A stretch of 64,000 nt of DNA from Actinomadura violacea. GTDB lineage: Bacteria; Actinomycetota; Actinomycetes; Streptosporangiales; Streptosporangiaceae. The stretch covers positions 1 to 64,000 of the forward strand of contig NZ_JAGEPF010000034.1 of NCBI RefSeq assembly GCF_017573465.1. Direction: 5' to 3'. The position numbers were made by a program, and so were the translations under genes. Below, piece after piece: positions 31,336 to 40,282 of the stretch. The notes beneath the pieces were generated by a model that searched no databases, had not been told where the DNA came from, and saw nothing but the letters and a program-made list of their open reading frames with translations. Each line of letters starts with the position of its first letter. The first letter of the stretch is position 1.

Positions 31336-33782
31336 AGCAGCGTCCTCGGGCGTACGGCGTTGGCGGAGTCGATCAGCAGCCGGGCCTCGCCCCGGCTGCG
31401 GGCGCGGCGCGCCATCTCCCGGTAGGTGCGCTCCAGCCGGCGCCGCAGCGGGGCCTCGGCGAGCGGCGCGCCCATGAGCGCACCGCCCCGCGCACCGTTC
31501 CCGGACCCGGACGGCAGCCAGTCGAGCGCGGCCTCCAGGATCTCGGCGGCGAGCCGGTCGTGCCGCTCGTCGTCCAGGTCCAGGGCCTCCAGCCGCTCGC
31601 CCGCCGCGACCAGGTCGGCCGCCGACAGCTCCGCGGGCGCGCGGCCGCGCACCGCCGTCGCCACGGCCGCGACCTGCGCGGGCACGTACCGGATGGAGAT
31701 CTTCGGAACCGCGTCCAGCGCCTTCACCGCGGCGGCGCGGCGGCCCGCGGCCAGATGCACCCGGCCCAGGCCGAACGCCGCCGTGAGGTAGCCCTGGTCG
31801 GTCCGCCACACCAGCTCGAACAGCCGGACGGCCTCGTCCGGCGCCGACGCCTCGCGGCAGTAGGCGAGCGCCAGCTTCGGCGCGGCCTCGCCGGGCAGCA
31901 GCCCGTACAGCCGGTCGAAGCGCGGCTCGGCCTCGGCGAGCCTTCCCTCGGCGAGGAGCGCCACGGCGCGGAACCAGTCCACCCGCCAGTCGCCGGGGAG
32001 GCTCTGCTCAAGCCCGTCGAGCAGCGCCGACGCCTCGTCCGAACGGCCCGTCTCGATCTTGACGCGGGCGAGCGCGAGCAGCACCTCGGGCGTGCGCTCC
32101 GGCGCGTTCTCCAGCACCGGGCCGAGCTGCTCGTCGTCCAGCGCGGTCAGCCCCGCGAGGAACGCGGCGGCCGGGTCGGCGCCGTCCACCAGCGGCACCG
32201 GCAGCGTCGCCGCCGCGGTCGCCGCCGGGACGGGCGGCAGCGCGGACGCGGCCGCGAGGTCGCCCGCCATCCACGGGGCGAAGCGCTCCGGCCCGAACAG
32301 CGCGGACGGCGCGGGGCACGGCGCGCCCTCCTCGGCGGCCAGCACCTCCCGCAGCACGCCGGTGAGCTGCTCGGCCATCTCCGCCGCGTCCTGGAACCGC
32401 TCCGCGGGCTCCTTGTGCGCCGCCCGGCGCAGGAACCGGTCGTAGGACTCGAACTCGCGGAGCAGCGGCACCTCCTCGCGCGGCGGGATGGCCTCCGCGT
32501 ACTCCCGGGTGTAGCCCCGGAACGGGAAGCTCAGCACCGCCAGCGCGCGCCCCACCGTGTAGAGGTCGGAGCCGACGGACGGGCCGACGTCGGCGATCTC
32601 CGGCGCCTGGTAGCCGATCGTGCCGTAGATGGCGCCGTCGGGGTCGTCCAGCCGCCGCACGCCGCCGAGGTCGATGAGCTTCAGCTCCTCCTCGGACTGG
32701 ATGACGTTGTCCGGCTTGAAGTCGCAGTAGACCAGGCCGTTGGCGTGCAGGTAGTCGAACGCGCGCAGCACCTCGAGGCCGTAGGCGATGGCCCGGGTGA
32801 GCGGCAGGTGCTTCTCGCCGGCCGGCTGCGGCTGCTCGAGCAGGATGTCCTTGAGGGACTGGCCGCCGACGTACTGCATGACGATGTAGTCGTCGCCCTG
32901 GTGCTCGACGAAGTTGTAGATCTTGACGATGTTGGGGTGGTCGACCGCCGCGAGGTAGGCGCGCTCGGCCTCCGCCGCGATCCTCGCGTCGGCGTCGCCG
33001 GTGTCCAGCAGGCCCTTGAGCACCACCCACCGGTTGCTGACCCGCTCGTCCTGCGCCAGGTAGATCCAGCCGAGGCCGCCGTGCGCGATGCAGCCGAGCA
33101 CCCGGTACTGGTTGGCGACGAGGTCGCCGGACGCGAGCTTGGGGGTGAAGGAGAACCCGGTGCCGCACTTCGGGCAGAACCCCTCGGTGCGGCCCGGACG
33201 GTCCGGGCGGCCCCGCCCGACCGGCTCGCCGCAGTTGGAGCAGTACCGCTTGCTCTCGGCGACCTGCGGGTCGCTCATCACCGCCGACGACGGGTCCCGG
33301 TACGGGACGCGCGGCACCTCGACGAGCCCGGCGCCGAGCATCCCGCGCCGTCCGGACGAGCGCGACGAGCCGGTGCGGGTGCTGCCCGTCCGGGTCGTCC
33401 CGGTGGTGCCGGTGCTGCCGGTCGCGGCGGACGGCTGGTCGGGCGGCGAGCCGCATTCGTCGCAGTATCCGTCGACGATCGTGCCGGAGCAGCCCGGCTG
33501 GCGGCACTTGCCGTCCGGCGGCGCGGAGCCGGCGGACGGGCCTGGCGGCGCCTGCGCGGCCGGCGCGGCCGGCGCGGCGGCCGCGGAGCCGCATTCGTCG
33601 CAGTATCCGTCCACGATCGTCCCGGCGCAGCCGGGCTGGGCGCAGGCGTCCGGTGCGCCCGAACCGGGCGCGGGCGAACCGGACGTGGGGGACGGGTTCG
33701 GCGCGGCGGGCGGCATGCCGCATATGACGCAGTAACCGTCCTCGATGGTTCCGCCGCAGCCCGCCACTGTGCACTGGCTCAA
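31332..33782 (-). CDS. pknG: PknG-type serine/threonine kinase with zinc ribbons and TPR domain
   Basis: 816 residues. N-terminus: three near-identical zinc-knuckle modules (4-21, 47-64, 93-110; the last two end GYCDECG), a serine/threonine/glycine-rich linker (119-145) and a rubredoxin-like CSNCG with CPKCG pair (181-206). The kinase domain spans about 226-500: glycine loop IAHGGLGWIY, K256, the catalytic loop VYCDFKPDN (D354, lacking the usual HRD arginine) and DLG (371-373) in place of DFG, all PknG hallmarks. TPR-like helices fill about 560-800. PknG regulates the TCA cycle and glutamate metabolism in mycobacteria. The TTG at 33782 overlaps the preceding stop (TTGA) and has a GGGAG site. 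Confidence 0.92.
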   Translation of the reverse strand: MSQCTVAGCGGTIEDGYCVICGMPPAAPNPSPTSGSPAPGSGAPDACAQPGCAGTIVDGYCDECGSAAAAPAAPAAQAPPGPSAGSAPPDGKCRQPGCSGTIVDGYCDECGSPPDQPSAATGSTGTTGTTRTGSTRTGSSRSSGRRGMLGAGLVEVPRVPYRDPSSAVMSDPQVAESKRYCSNCGEPVGRGRPDRPGRTEGFCPKCGTGFSFTPKLASGDLVANQYRVLGCIAHGGLGWIYLAQDERVSNRWVVLKGLLDTGDADARIAAEAERAYLAAVDHPNIVKIYNFVEHQGDDYIVMQYVGGQSLKDILLEQPQPAGEKHLPLTRAIAYGLEVLRAFDYLHANGLVYCDFKPDNVIQSEEELKLIDLGGVRRLDDPDGAIYGTIGYQAPEIADVGPSVGSDLYTVGRALAVLSFPFRGYTREYAEAIPPREEVPLLREFESYDRFLRRAAHKEPAERFQDAAEMAEQLTGVLREVLAAEEGAPCPAPSALFGPERFAPWMAGDLAAASALPPVPAATAAATLPVPLVDGADPAAAFLAGLTALDDEQLGPVLENAPERTPEVLLALARVKIETGRSDEASALLDGLEQSLPGDWRVDWFRAVALLAEGRLAEAEPRFDRLYGLLPGEAAPKLALAYCREASAPDEAVRLFELVWRTDQGYLTAAFGLGRVHLAAGRRAAAVKALDAVPKISIRYVPAQVAAVATAVRGRAPAELSAADLVAAGERLEALDLDDERHDRLAAEILEAALDWLPSGSGNGARGGALMGAPLAEAPLRRRLERTYREMARRARSRGEARLLIDSANAVRPRTLL

Positions 33783-35029
33783 CGTTCCGCTCCCTTCGCC
33801 CGCGAGGTGATGGCCTGCTGGTATCCCGCCAGCGTCGCGGTCGCCTCGCGCAGGTCGCACGGCGATGTCCAGAGCAGCTCGCGGGCCCGCTCGTAGATCG
33901 CGGTGAGTTCGGCGTCCTCGGACCCGCCGAGCCGGGCGGCCTTGGCCCGGTACGCCTGCAGCCGCCCGCGCAGTTCCTCGCGCCGGTCCAGCAGGCCCCG
34001 GACGACCTCGACGTCCCCGCGGGCCTGGTCCAGCGCGGTGCGCATCGCCCGTTCCAGGTCGGCGACCCGGTCGGCCAGGTCGTTCCAGCCGCCTGCACGC
34101 GCGGCCGTGCCGTGCGGGGGCCGGCCGGCGGCCGAGAGCCGGTCGGCGAGGGTCGCGGACATGTCCGGCGGGTCCGGCAGCACCGGCGAGGCGATCTTCG
34201 CGCGCACCTCGTCGCGGACGCGCCGCGCCTCCGCCTCGGTCGCGCGCAGCTCGTCGAGCACGGCTCCGAGCCCGGCGATCCGGTCGGCGAAGCCGTCGCG
34301 GAGCCGCTGCGCCTCCTCCAGGCCGCGCCGCACGTCCGCCAGCGCGGTCCGCAGCGCGTCCAGCCGGCCGGTGTCGGCGCGGCCGCCGCTCGCCAGCGCC
34401 AGCGGGTCGCCGCGCACGACCGCGGCCACGGTTCCCAGTTCGGTGGTCAGCCGTTCCAGGTCGGGGTCCGTGCCGCCGAGCGAGGCCAGCAGGACGGCGG
34501 CGGCGCGCTGCTCGGCCTCGACGTCGGCGAGCCGGGACAGCAGCGCCGACCAGACGGCGTCGAGCCCGGCGACGGTCTTCGCGACGTCCTCGTACAGCGG
34601 CGTCATGCGCGCCACGACCGCCTGCAGCGTCAGCCGCTCGCCGGACGGGACGGCCAGCAGCGTCCGGCGTTCGAGCGGGACCTCCGCGGCCGGCAGCTCG
34701 ACCGACGGGCCCGCCAGCAGCCGGGTCAGCTCGGCGAGCCGCTCCCGGTCCGGCCGCGAGTGCCGGGCGCGCAGCTGCTCGGCCTCACCGAGGACGCGCC
34801 CGTAGTGGTCGAACAGCGCCCACAGCTCCGCCATGCGCGCGCGCACCTCGGCCTGTAGGCGCCGGGTCTTGCCGTCCAGCGCTGCACCGTCGAGCAGCTG
34901 GTACCCCTGGTGCCCCTCCAGTTCGAGCAGAGCGGTGCTGATGCGCTCCTTCTCGTCGCGCAGATGCGCCAGCGCCCGGTCCGCCCCGTCGCGGTCCAAC
35001 GGAGGCCGGGCCGCCCATGCGTCGTTCAC
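33779..35029 (-). CDS. Coiled-coil protein, first gene of the kinase operon
   Basis: A 416-residue, almost entirely helical protein with long charged heptad segments (for example LRDEKERISTALLELEGH and LRDGFADRIAGLGAVLDELR) and no membrane segment or known domain. Homologous coiled-coil genes sit beside PknG loci in other actinomycetes as far as I recall, but a function is not assigned. GTG at 35029 follows GGACGGG. Because its stop overlaps the kinase start, the two are probably made in fixed ratio; a scaffold role is inferred. Confidence 0.75.
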   Translation of the reverse strand: MNDAWAARPPLDRDGADRALAHLRDEKERISTALLELEGHQGYQLLDGAALDGKTRRLQAEVRARMAELWALFDHYGRVLGEAEQLRARHSRPDRERLAELTRLLAGPSVELPAAEVPLERRTLLAVPSGERLTLQAVVARMTPLYEDVAKTVAGLDAVWSALLSRLADVEAEQRAAAVLLASLGGTDPDLERLTTELGTVAAVVRGDPLALASGGRADTGRLDALRTALADVRRGLEEAQRLRDGFADRIAGLGAVLDELRATEAEARRVRDEVRAKIASPVLPDPPDMSATLADRLSAAGRPPHGTAARAGGWNDLADRVADLERAMRTALDQARGDVEVVRGLLDRREELRGRLQAYRAKAARLGGSEDAELTAIYERARELLWTSPCDLREATATLAGYQQAITSRAKGAER

Positions 35030-35215
35030 CGCCCGTCCACGATCATGTGTTCGCCCCCGATTCCCCCGAATAGAGCACGTTTTGGGGCACAGTGTTCCCC
35101 ATGCACCGTGGGCATCTCAAGCAGGTGCGCGTTCGGAGCGCCCCGGGTCGCCCGCCGTGCGTCAGGTGACGCTTTCCGGGCGTCCCGGCCACTGCGAAAT
35201 GTCAGTGTTCGAACG

Positions 35216-35221
35216 TATGAT
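35216..35221 (+). promoter_or_regulatory. Leaderless-type -10 box of the WYL gene
   Basis: TATGAT ends six bases before the ATG at 35228 and no ribosome site is present, so transcription probably begins at the start codon. The box lies between two TCGAAC copies (35209 and 35221), the first inside the palindrome GTTCGAAC; these could be an operator. Confidence 0.55.
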
Positions 35222-35227
35222 CGAACC

Positions 35228-35758
35228 ATGGCGAACGTTGCGACGCACCTTCGGACCACCCCCGCGCACGGCGCGGCCGGCACCGTCCTCGACCACACCG
35301 TGCTCACCGCCGCCGAGATCGCGGCCCTCGCGCTCTCCCTCGCGCACCTCGGCGCCGGCCCGCAGGCCGCCACCGCCCGCCGCGCCCTGCGCACCCTCCT
35401 CGACCCGGCCGGCGGCGACGACGTGGTCGCCGCCACCCTGGCCACCCTCACCGCGCCCCTGGACGCCTCCACCGCCGACCGCGCGCGCGTCATCGCCGCG
35501 GCCATCACCGAGCACCGGGTCGTCCGGCTCTGCTACGGCGACGCCGGCGCGAACGTGACGATCCGCGAGGTGGAGCCCGTCACCTGCCTCGTCCACCGCG
35601 ACCACTGGTACCTCGTCGGCTGGTGCCGCATGCGGCGCGGCGTGCGGGCCTTCCGGTTCGACCGCGTCCTCGCGGTCGAGTCCACCGGCCTGCCCTCGCG
35701 GCCCCGCCGCGCCGACCGCTACCTGCCCTTCCAGCGCCGCGCCGCGCACGCGGCCTGA
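35228..35758 (+). CDS. WYL-domain protein without HTH
   Basis: A 176-residue protein. The C-terminal half is a WYL domain: ITEHRVVRLCYGDAG, then REVEPVTCLVHRDHWYLVGW and RAFRFDRVLAVESTG. WYL domains bind ligands or nucleic acid and usually follow a winged-helix domain in regulators; here the first 90 residues are alanine-rich helices with no HTH. It may act with a separate DNA-binding partner, or the domain may work alone. The start is fixed by the leaderless promoter. Confidence 0.82.
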   Translation: MANVATHLRTTPAHGAAGTVLDHTVLTAAEIAALALSLAHLGAGPQAATARRALRTLLDPAGGDDVVAATLATLTAPLDASTADRARVIAAAITEHRVVRLCYGDAGANVTIREVEPVTCLVHRDHWYLVGWCRMRRGVRAFRFDRVLAVESTGLPSRPRRADRYLPFQRRAAHAA

Positions 35759-35777
35759 CGCGGATCCGGGCCGGCGC

Positions 35778-36659
35778 CTACCGCAGGACCAGGCGCCGGC
35801 CCCGGACGGCCCGGCTCAGCAGCCGCCCGGCCGAGCGGGCGACCCGGCCCGCCGGGGTGCGGGACGGGTCGTCGCGCTGCTCGGCGCGCAGCCCGTGGAT
35901 GATCTCCTCGACGGACTTGCGGGCCAGGTCGCGCACCTCGGTGACCGCCCGGTCGTCGTCGGCGCGGCCGGCCCACAGGGAGGTGTCGATCGGCTCGCCG
36001 AAGCCGAAGTAGAGCCGCTGCGGGCGCGGGATCGGCGTCGGCCCGACGCCGCGCGACACCGGCATCAGCACGTCGTCGCGCCGGCCGCGCTCGCCGAGGA
36101 CGGCGCGGCCGAGCAGCCGGGCCGGGGCGAGCAGCGGGCTGCCCGGGTCCAGCACGGTGGTGAACATCTCCTCCACCCCGACCGACCCGAACGGGATGAT
36201 CGGGCAGCCCGCTTCCACGGCGAGGCGGGCGAAGCCCAGCCGGCCCTCCCACTGCAGCCGGTACCGGTCGGCACGGTCGCGGGTGGCCTCCCGCGCGCCC
36301 CCTGGGAACACCACGACCATCTGCCCGTCCCGCAGCAGGGCGCGGCAGTTGTCGCGCGTCCCGTCGACGGAGCCGCCCATGTCCATCACCGTGCGCCAGC
36401 CCGGGATCCGCCAGTGCGCGTGGTCGGCCAGCGACCGCACCCACACCCCGCGCCGCCGGTGGATCTCGAAGAAGATCAGCGGCGCGTCGACGACCCCGTA
36501 CACCGTGTGGTTGCCGACCAGCAGCGCCGGGCCTTCCCGCGGCACGTTCTCCAGACCGTGGAAGACGGGCGAGGTGTACGCGCGCCACGGCTCCAGCGCC
36601 AGGCTCGCGGTGCGGATCAGCGCGTCGGACGGCGGGGTCCAGTCGAGAGGGGAGGCCAT
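35778..36659 (-). CDS. Lysophospholipid acyltransferase-like (PlsC/DAGAT group) protein
   Basis: A 293-residue acyltransferase-fold protein. Motif I region is LLVGNHTVYGVVDAP (catalytic H), motif II VDGTRDNCRALL and motif III VVVFPGGAREATRD, as in the plant DAGAT/TMEM68-like branch of glycerolipid acyltransferases. Substrate not deducible. ATG at 36659 has no ribosome site, but TACGAT (minus strand, 36672-36667) lies seven bases upstream, so it is probably leaderless. Confidence 0.82.
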   Translation of the reverse strand: MASPLDWTPPSDALIRTASLALEPWRAYTSPVFHGLENVPREGPALLVGNHTVYGVVDAPLIFFEIHRRRGVWVRSLADHAHWRIPGWRTVMDMGGSVDGTRDNCRALLRDGQMVVVFPGGAREATRDRADRYRLQWEGRLGFARLAVEAGCPIIPFGSVGVEEMFTTVLDPGSPLLAPARLLGRAVLGERGRRDDVLMPVSRGVGPTPIPRPQRLYFGFGEPIDTSLWAGRADDDRAVTEVRDLARKSVEEIIHGLRAEQRDDPSRTPAGRVARSAGRLLSRAVRGRRLVLR

Positions 36660-36704
36660 GGCGCCGATCGTAAGGGAGGCCGACCGGCGCTCCTGACACG
36701 AGGG

Positions 36705-37352
36705 TCAGCGAACGCTTACTGGGTCGGGCTCGTAGAACGAGTCGACCGCGGCCTGCCCCGTGTAGTTGGGCCCGGCCCGGTCGTCGGCGCCCAGGTAGCG
36801 GTAGGGGAGCCGCACCTCGCGCGGCCCGCGCAGCGAGATCCGGCGGCGCCGCCCGTCGTAGCGGAACCCCGCCTCGCGCAGCGCCGCCGCGACCCTCCGG
36901 CCGCCCGGCGCCCCGCCGGCGAGCCGGACGCTCGCCACCTCGAAGTTCGCCACGAGGAGGCCGTCCGGGCCGAGCCACGACGCGGCGCGGGCGAGCACGC
37001 CCAGCTTGTCGCCGACGTAGTGCAGCCCGTGCACGCAGGTGATCAGGTCGTACGACGCGTCCGGCGACCACTCCGCGACCGACGCCGTGACCAGGTGCAC
37101 GGCGCTCGCCGCCGGGAGGAAGTGCCCCGCAAGGTCGACACCCGTGATCCGCGCCCCGGGCCGCCGAGCCGCGGCCTCGGCTAGCGCGCGCCCCGCGCCG
37201 CAGCACAGGTCCAGCCAGCCGCCGCCGATCTCCGCGAGCACGTCGAGCCCTAGTTCCCGCCCGTACGACGCGAGCGTCCGCTCCCGGTTCATGGCGCAGT
37301 TGGCCACCACCGGGGACATCTCCAGCGCCGCGTCGTCCAACCGCCGCTCCAT
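36705..37352 (-). CDS. Class I SAM-dependent methyltransferase
   Basis: A 215-residue methyltransferase. The SAM-binding motif I is WLDLCCGAGRALAEAA, motif II ITGVDLAGH, and YDLITCVHGLHYVGD with LARAASWLGPDGLLVANF complete the fold. Substrate unknown. ATG at 37352 lies six bases after CAGAAT (minus strand), suggesting a leaderless message; divergent from the TrmB-type regulator with only 62 bases between. Confidence 0.82.
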   Translation of the reverse strand: MERRLDDAALEMSPVVANCAMNRERTLASYGRELGLDVLAEIGGGWLDLCCGAGRALAEAAARRPGARITGVDLAGHFLPAASAVHLVTASVAEWSPDASYDLITCVHGLHYVGDKLGVLARAASWLGPDGLLVANFEVASVRLAGGAPGGRRVAAALREAGFRYDGRRRRISLRGPREVRLPYRYLGADDRAGPNYTGQAAVDSFYEPDPVSVR

Positions 37353-37401
37353 CCCCGGATTCTGGCACCCATGGTCCGGCGACGGGGGACGGCCGAAGAA
37401 C

Positions 37402-37407
37402 TAGCAT
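37402..37407 (+). promoter_or_regulatory. Leaderless-type -10 box of the TrmB-family gene
   Basis: TAGCAT ends seven bases before the GTG at 37415 and no ribosome site is present. Confidence 0.5.
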
Positions 37408-37414
37408 TGCGGCG

Positions 37415-38248
37415 GTGAGCGCGCGGGACGTCCTTGAGCATCTGCAGCGGCTCGGCATGTCCGGATACGAGGCCAAGGCGTACGTGGCGCTCGTCGGGGC
37501 GGGCAGGCCGGTCAACGGGTACGAGGTGGCGAAGCGGTCCGGGGTGCCGCGCAGCACGGTGTACGAGACGCTCGGGAAGCTGGTCGCGCGGGGCGCCGCC
37601 TACGAGCTGCGGGGATCGTCCGACGCGACCGAGTACCTGCCGCTGCCGCCCGAGGCGCTGCTCGACCGGATGCGGCGCGAGTTCGACGGGTCGGTGACGG
37701 TGCTGCGGTCGGCGCTGCCCGCGGTGGCGGCGGCGCCGGAGGGCCATCTGATCCACGGCCTGAAGGACGCCGAGGCCATGCTCGACCGGGCGGAGGACGT
37801 GATCGCCGGTGCCCGGCGCGGCCTGGTCATGTCGGTGTGGCCGGAGGAGATGCGGCGGCTGCGGGAGGCCGTCGTGGACGCCGCCGAGCGGGACGTCGAG
37901 GTGTCGGTGGTCTCGTTCGGCGAGGACGCCGACCCGTTCGGCGGCGCCGGTCCGGGGGCCGTCTACCAGCACAGATACTCCGCGCCTGAGGCGGTCCTGG
38001 AGGATCTCGGCTACCGGCTCCTGGTGGTCGTCGGCGACCGGCGGGAGGCCGTCGTCGGCGGGTTCGGCGAGGGCGCGGCGTGGGGGATCTACACCGCCGA
38101 CCCGGCGGTCGCGCTGATGGCGGCCGAGTACGTCCGGCAGGACATCGCCCTGCAGATCCTCGCGGACCGGGTCGGCGCCGGGGAGATCGACCGGCTGTTC
38201 GCCACCGACCCGGGCCTGCTGCGCCTGCTCGGCCGCGCCCGCTCCTGA
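37415..38248 (+). CDS. TrmB-family transcriptional regulator
   Basis: A 277-residue regulator. The N-terminal winged helix (about 1-70) reads HLQRLGMSGYEAKAYVAL, then VAKRSGVPRSTVYETLGKL; a coiled segment follows (RRMREFDGSVTVL-like helix), then a phospholipase-D-like ligand domain (HLIHGLKDAEAMLDRAEDVI and beyond). TrmB proteins sense sugars or other small molecules. Divergent from a methyltransferase gene. The GTG is fixed by the -10 box. Confidence 0.88.
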   Translation: MSARDVLEHLQRLGMSGYEAKAYVALVGAGRPVNGYEVAKRSGVPRSTVYETLGKLVARGAAYELRGSSDATEYLPLPPEALLDRMRREFDGSVTVLRSALPAVAAAPEGHLIHGLKDAEAMLDRAEDVIAGARRGLVMSVWPEEMRRLREAVVDAAERDVEVSVVSFGEDADPFGGAGPGAVYQHRYSAPEAVLEDLGYRLLVVVGDRREAVVGGFGEGAAWGIYTADPAVALMAAEYVRQDIALQILADRVGAGEIDRLFATDPGLLRLLGRARS

Positions 38249-38252
38249 GCGT

Positions 38253-39362
38253 TCAGGCGGTGGTGCGGCCGACGGCGTCGGCGACGACGGCGGTCACGTC
38301 GCGGGTGCGGGCGTAGACGGCGCGCTGCAGCTGGGCGCCGTTGCCGTGCTCCAGGAGGCCGTGCAGCAGCCGGGTGGCGGTCTCCAGGTCGCCGGCGCGG
38401 TCGAGCGCGGGGCCGAGGTGGTCCAGCAGCGCGCGGACGACGTCCTCGACGGGCGCGGCCCGGCGTGTCGCCGGGTGCACGAGGTCCTCGCGCAGCCCGG
38501 ACCGTCCGGCCCGCCACATCGCCAGCCGCATCAGGTCGGCGCGGACGGGGTCGGGCGGCTCGCCGTTGTGCCACGACTCGGCGGCGGTGTCGACCATCGC
38601 GCGGACCAGGGCGGCGATCAGCACGGCGTCGTCGGCCCGCATGCACACGTCGGGGACGCGGATCTCCACGGTGGGGTAGCGGCGGGAGAGGCGCGCGTCG
38701 AAGTAGATCATCCCTTCGTCGACTAGCGCGCCGGTGGCCAGCAGGGCCTCGACGGTCGCCCGGTAGGCCTTGGCGGAGCCGAAGAGCTCGGTGGGGCCGC
38801 TGGACGGCCAGCGCCCCCACACCTGGTGCCGCCAGCTGTCGTAGCCGGTGTCGACGCCCTGCCAGAACGGGGAGTTCGCGCTGAGCGCCAGCAGCGCCGG
38901 CAGCCAGGGCCGGATCCGGTCGAGGACGGCGACGCCCTCGTCCGGGGACTCCACGCCCACGTGGACGTGGCAGCCGCAGGTGAGCTGCTCGTCCATGGTG
39001 GTCCCGTAGGTGTCGGACATGCGCCGGTAGCGGTGCGACGGGGACAGCGACGGGCGGACGGTGACGGGGGAGGTGGCGAGGGCGGCGACGGTGGTCCCGA
39101 CGCCCGCCGCGGCCTGCGCCGCGGCCTGCCGGGCCGACCGGACGTGCGCGGACACCTCGTCGAGGGTGCGGCAGACCGGCGTGCAGATCTCCAGCTGCTC
39201 GCGCTGCAGCTCGCACTCCAGCGGCTGGGAGTGCCTGCCGCCGTTGAACAGCACCTCGGCGTGCCGCCGCGCGTACTGGACGACGGAGCCGGAGACGGCC
39301 TGCGGCACGCCGCTGGCGGGGTCGACGAGCAGCAGCTCCTCTTCCACCCCGAACGTGCGCAT
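38253..39362 (-). CDS. YbdK-type carboxylate-amine ligase (glutamate-cysteine ligase 2 family)
   Basis: A 369-residue GCS2-family enzyme: RTFGVEEELLLVDPASG at the N-terminus, ECELQREQLEICTPVC (glutamate-rich metal and substrate site), CGCHVHVGVES and TVEIRVPDVC. YbdK members show weak gamma-glutamyl-cysteine ligase activity; the physiological substrate is unknown, and actinomycetes with mycothiol do not use glutathione. ATG at 39362 gives the standard family start; a GTG at 39386 is an alternative. Its stop lies four bases from that of the convergent regulator. Confidence 0.88.
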   Translation of the reverse strand: MRTFGVEEELLLVDPASGVPQAVSGSVVQYARRHAEVLFNGGRHSQPLECELQREQLEICTPVCRTLDEVSAHVRSARQAAAQAAAGVGTTVAALATSPVTVRPSLSPSHRYRRMSDTYGTTMDEQLTCGCHVHVGVESPDEGVAVLDRIRPWLPALLALSANSPFWQGVDTGYDSWRHQVWGRWPSSGPTELFGSAKAYRATVEALLATGALVDEGMIYFDARLSRRYPTVEIRVPDVCMRADDAVLIAALVRAMVDTAAESWHNGEPPDPVRADLMRLAMWRAGRSGLREDLVHPATRRAAPVEDVVRALLDHLGPALDRAGDLETATRLLHGLLEHGNGAQLQRAVYARTRDVTAVVADAVGRTTA

Positions 39363-39475
39363 ACCCGCCCAACTGCGAAGTGTCACTAGATGGTTGTGCC
39401 CTCAGTGCACTGAACTACATCCCCCGGGTGACAGCCGGGTGGCCGGAGGCGGCGCGAAGAAGGCGCCCCGGCGGG

Positions 39476-40243
39476 CTAGCGGTCCGCCGCGGATTCTGCT
39501 CGGGCGACGACGATGATGAACGAGGCCGTCACCATGACCGGGCCGTGCTCCAGATGATCCAGCAGCCGCCGGGCGGCGTCCCGGTCGAGGCGGCCCGCCT
39601 CGACGGCGCGGCCGGTGTTGCGGCGGATACCGAACACCTGTTCGGCCTTGGCCGGGTCGCGGAAGACCGGCGCGGCGTTCAGCACCGACAGCACCGTGAA
39701 CCCCGCCGCCTCCGCCAGCCTCGGCACCTGCCGCCCCATCGCCTGGTTGCGGTTGGCGTTCTCGGCGACGAACCGGGTGAGCGCCAGGCTCGCCCCGAGA
39801 TCGGGGTGGTCGATCGCGAGGGTGTGCCAGTCGGGCTCGGCGAGCGCCAGCAGCCCGCCCGGCCGCAGGACGCGGCGCAGCTCGCCGAGGGCGCGGGACG
39901 GGTCGTCCAGGTGCATCATCACCCGGTCCATCCGGGCCCGGTCCACGCTCCCGGCCTCCAGCGGGAGGGCGTGCGCGTCGGCCTGCTCCACCCGGACGCC
40001 CGGCAGGTCCGCGGTGCGGCGGCGCGCCGCGTCCGCCATGGCAGGGTCGTGGTCAACGCCGATCACCGTGCCGGACGGTCCCGCGGCCGCCGCGAGGGCG
40101 GCCAGGTCGGTGCCGGGCCCACAGCCGGCGTCGAGCACCGTGTGGCCGGGCTCCACGGCGAGGGACTCCAGCATGTGGCGCTTGTAGGCGTGCGCCTCGT
40201 CCGTCCCGGCGACCCTGTCGAGGTAGTCGATGCTCGCTGCCAT
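39476..40243 (-). CDS. SAM-dependent methyltransferase (UbiE/COQ5-like)
   Basis: A 255-residue methyltransferase with motif I TVLDAGCGPGTDLAAL, IGVDHDPAM, the acidic post-I loop, DRARMDRVMMHLDDP and LRPGGLLALAEPDW. Similar proteins methylate small molecules of unknown identity. Together with the hydrolase just upstream on the same strand (39-base gap) it may form a two-gene unit. Confidence 0.85.
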   Translation of the reverse strand: MAASIDYLDRVAGTDEAHAYKRHMLESLAVEPGHTVLDAGCGPGTDLAALAAAAGPSGTVIGVDHDPAMADAARRRTADLPGVRVEQADAHALPLEAGSVDRARMDRVMMHLDDPSRALGELRRVLRPGGLLALAEPDWHTLAIDHPDLGASLALTRFVAENANRNQAMGRQVPRLAEAAGFTVLSVLNAAPVFRDPAKAEQVFGIRRNTGRAVEAGRLDRDAARRLLDHLEHGPVMVTASFIIVVARAESAADR

Positions 40244-40282
40244 GCGGCGATCAAAGCAGCCGGATGTGGAGGAAGTGTGCGC

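Noticed and set aside
31560..33896. 778-codon plus-strand frame opposite the kinase gene
   Set aside because: Arginine/valine/leucine-rich shadow with no recognisable domain. The kinase on the other strand is unambiguous.
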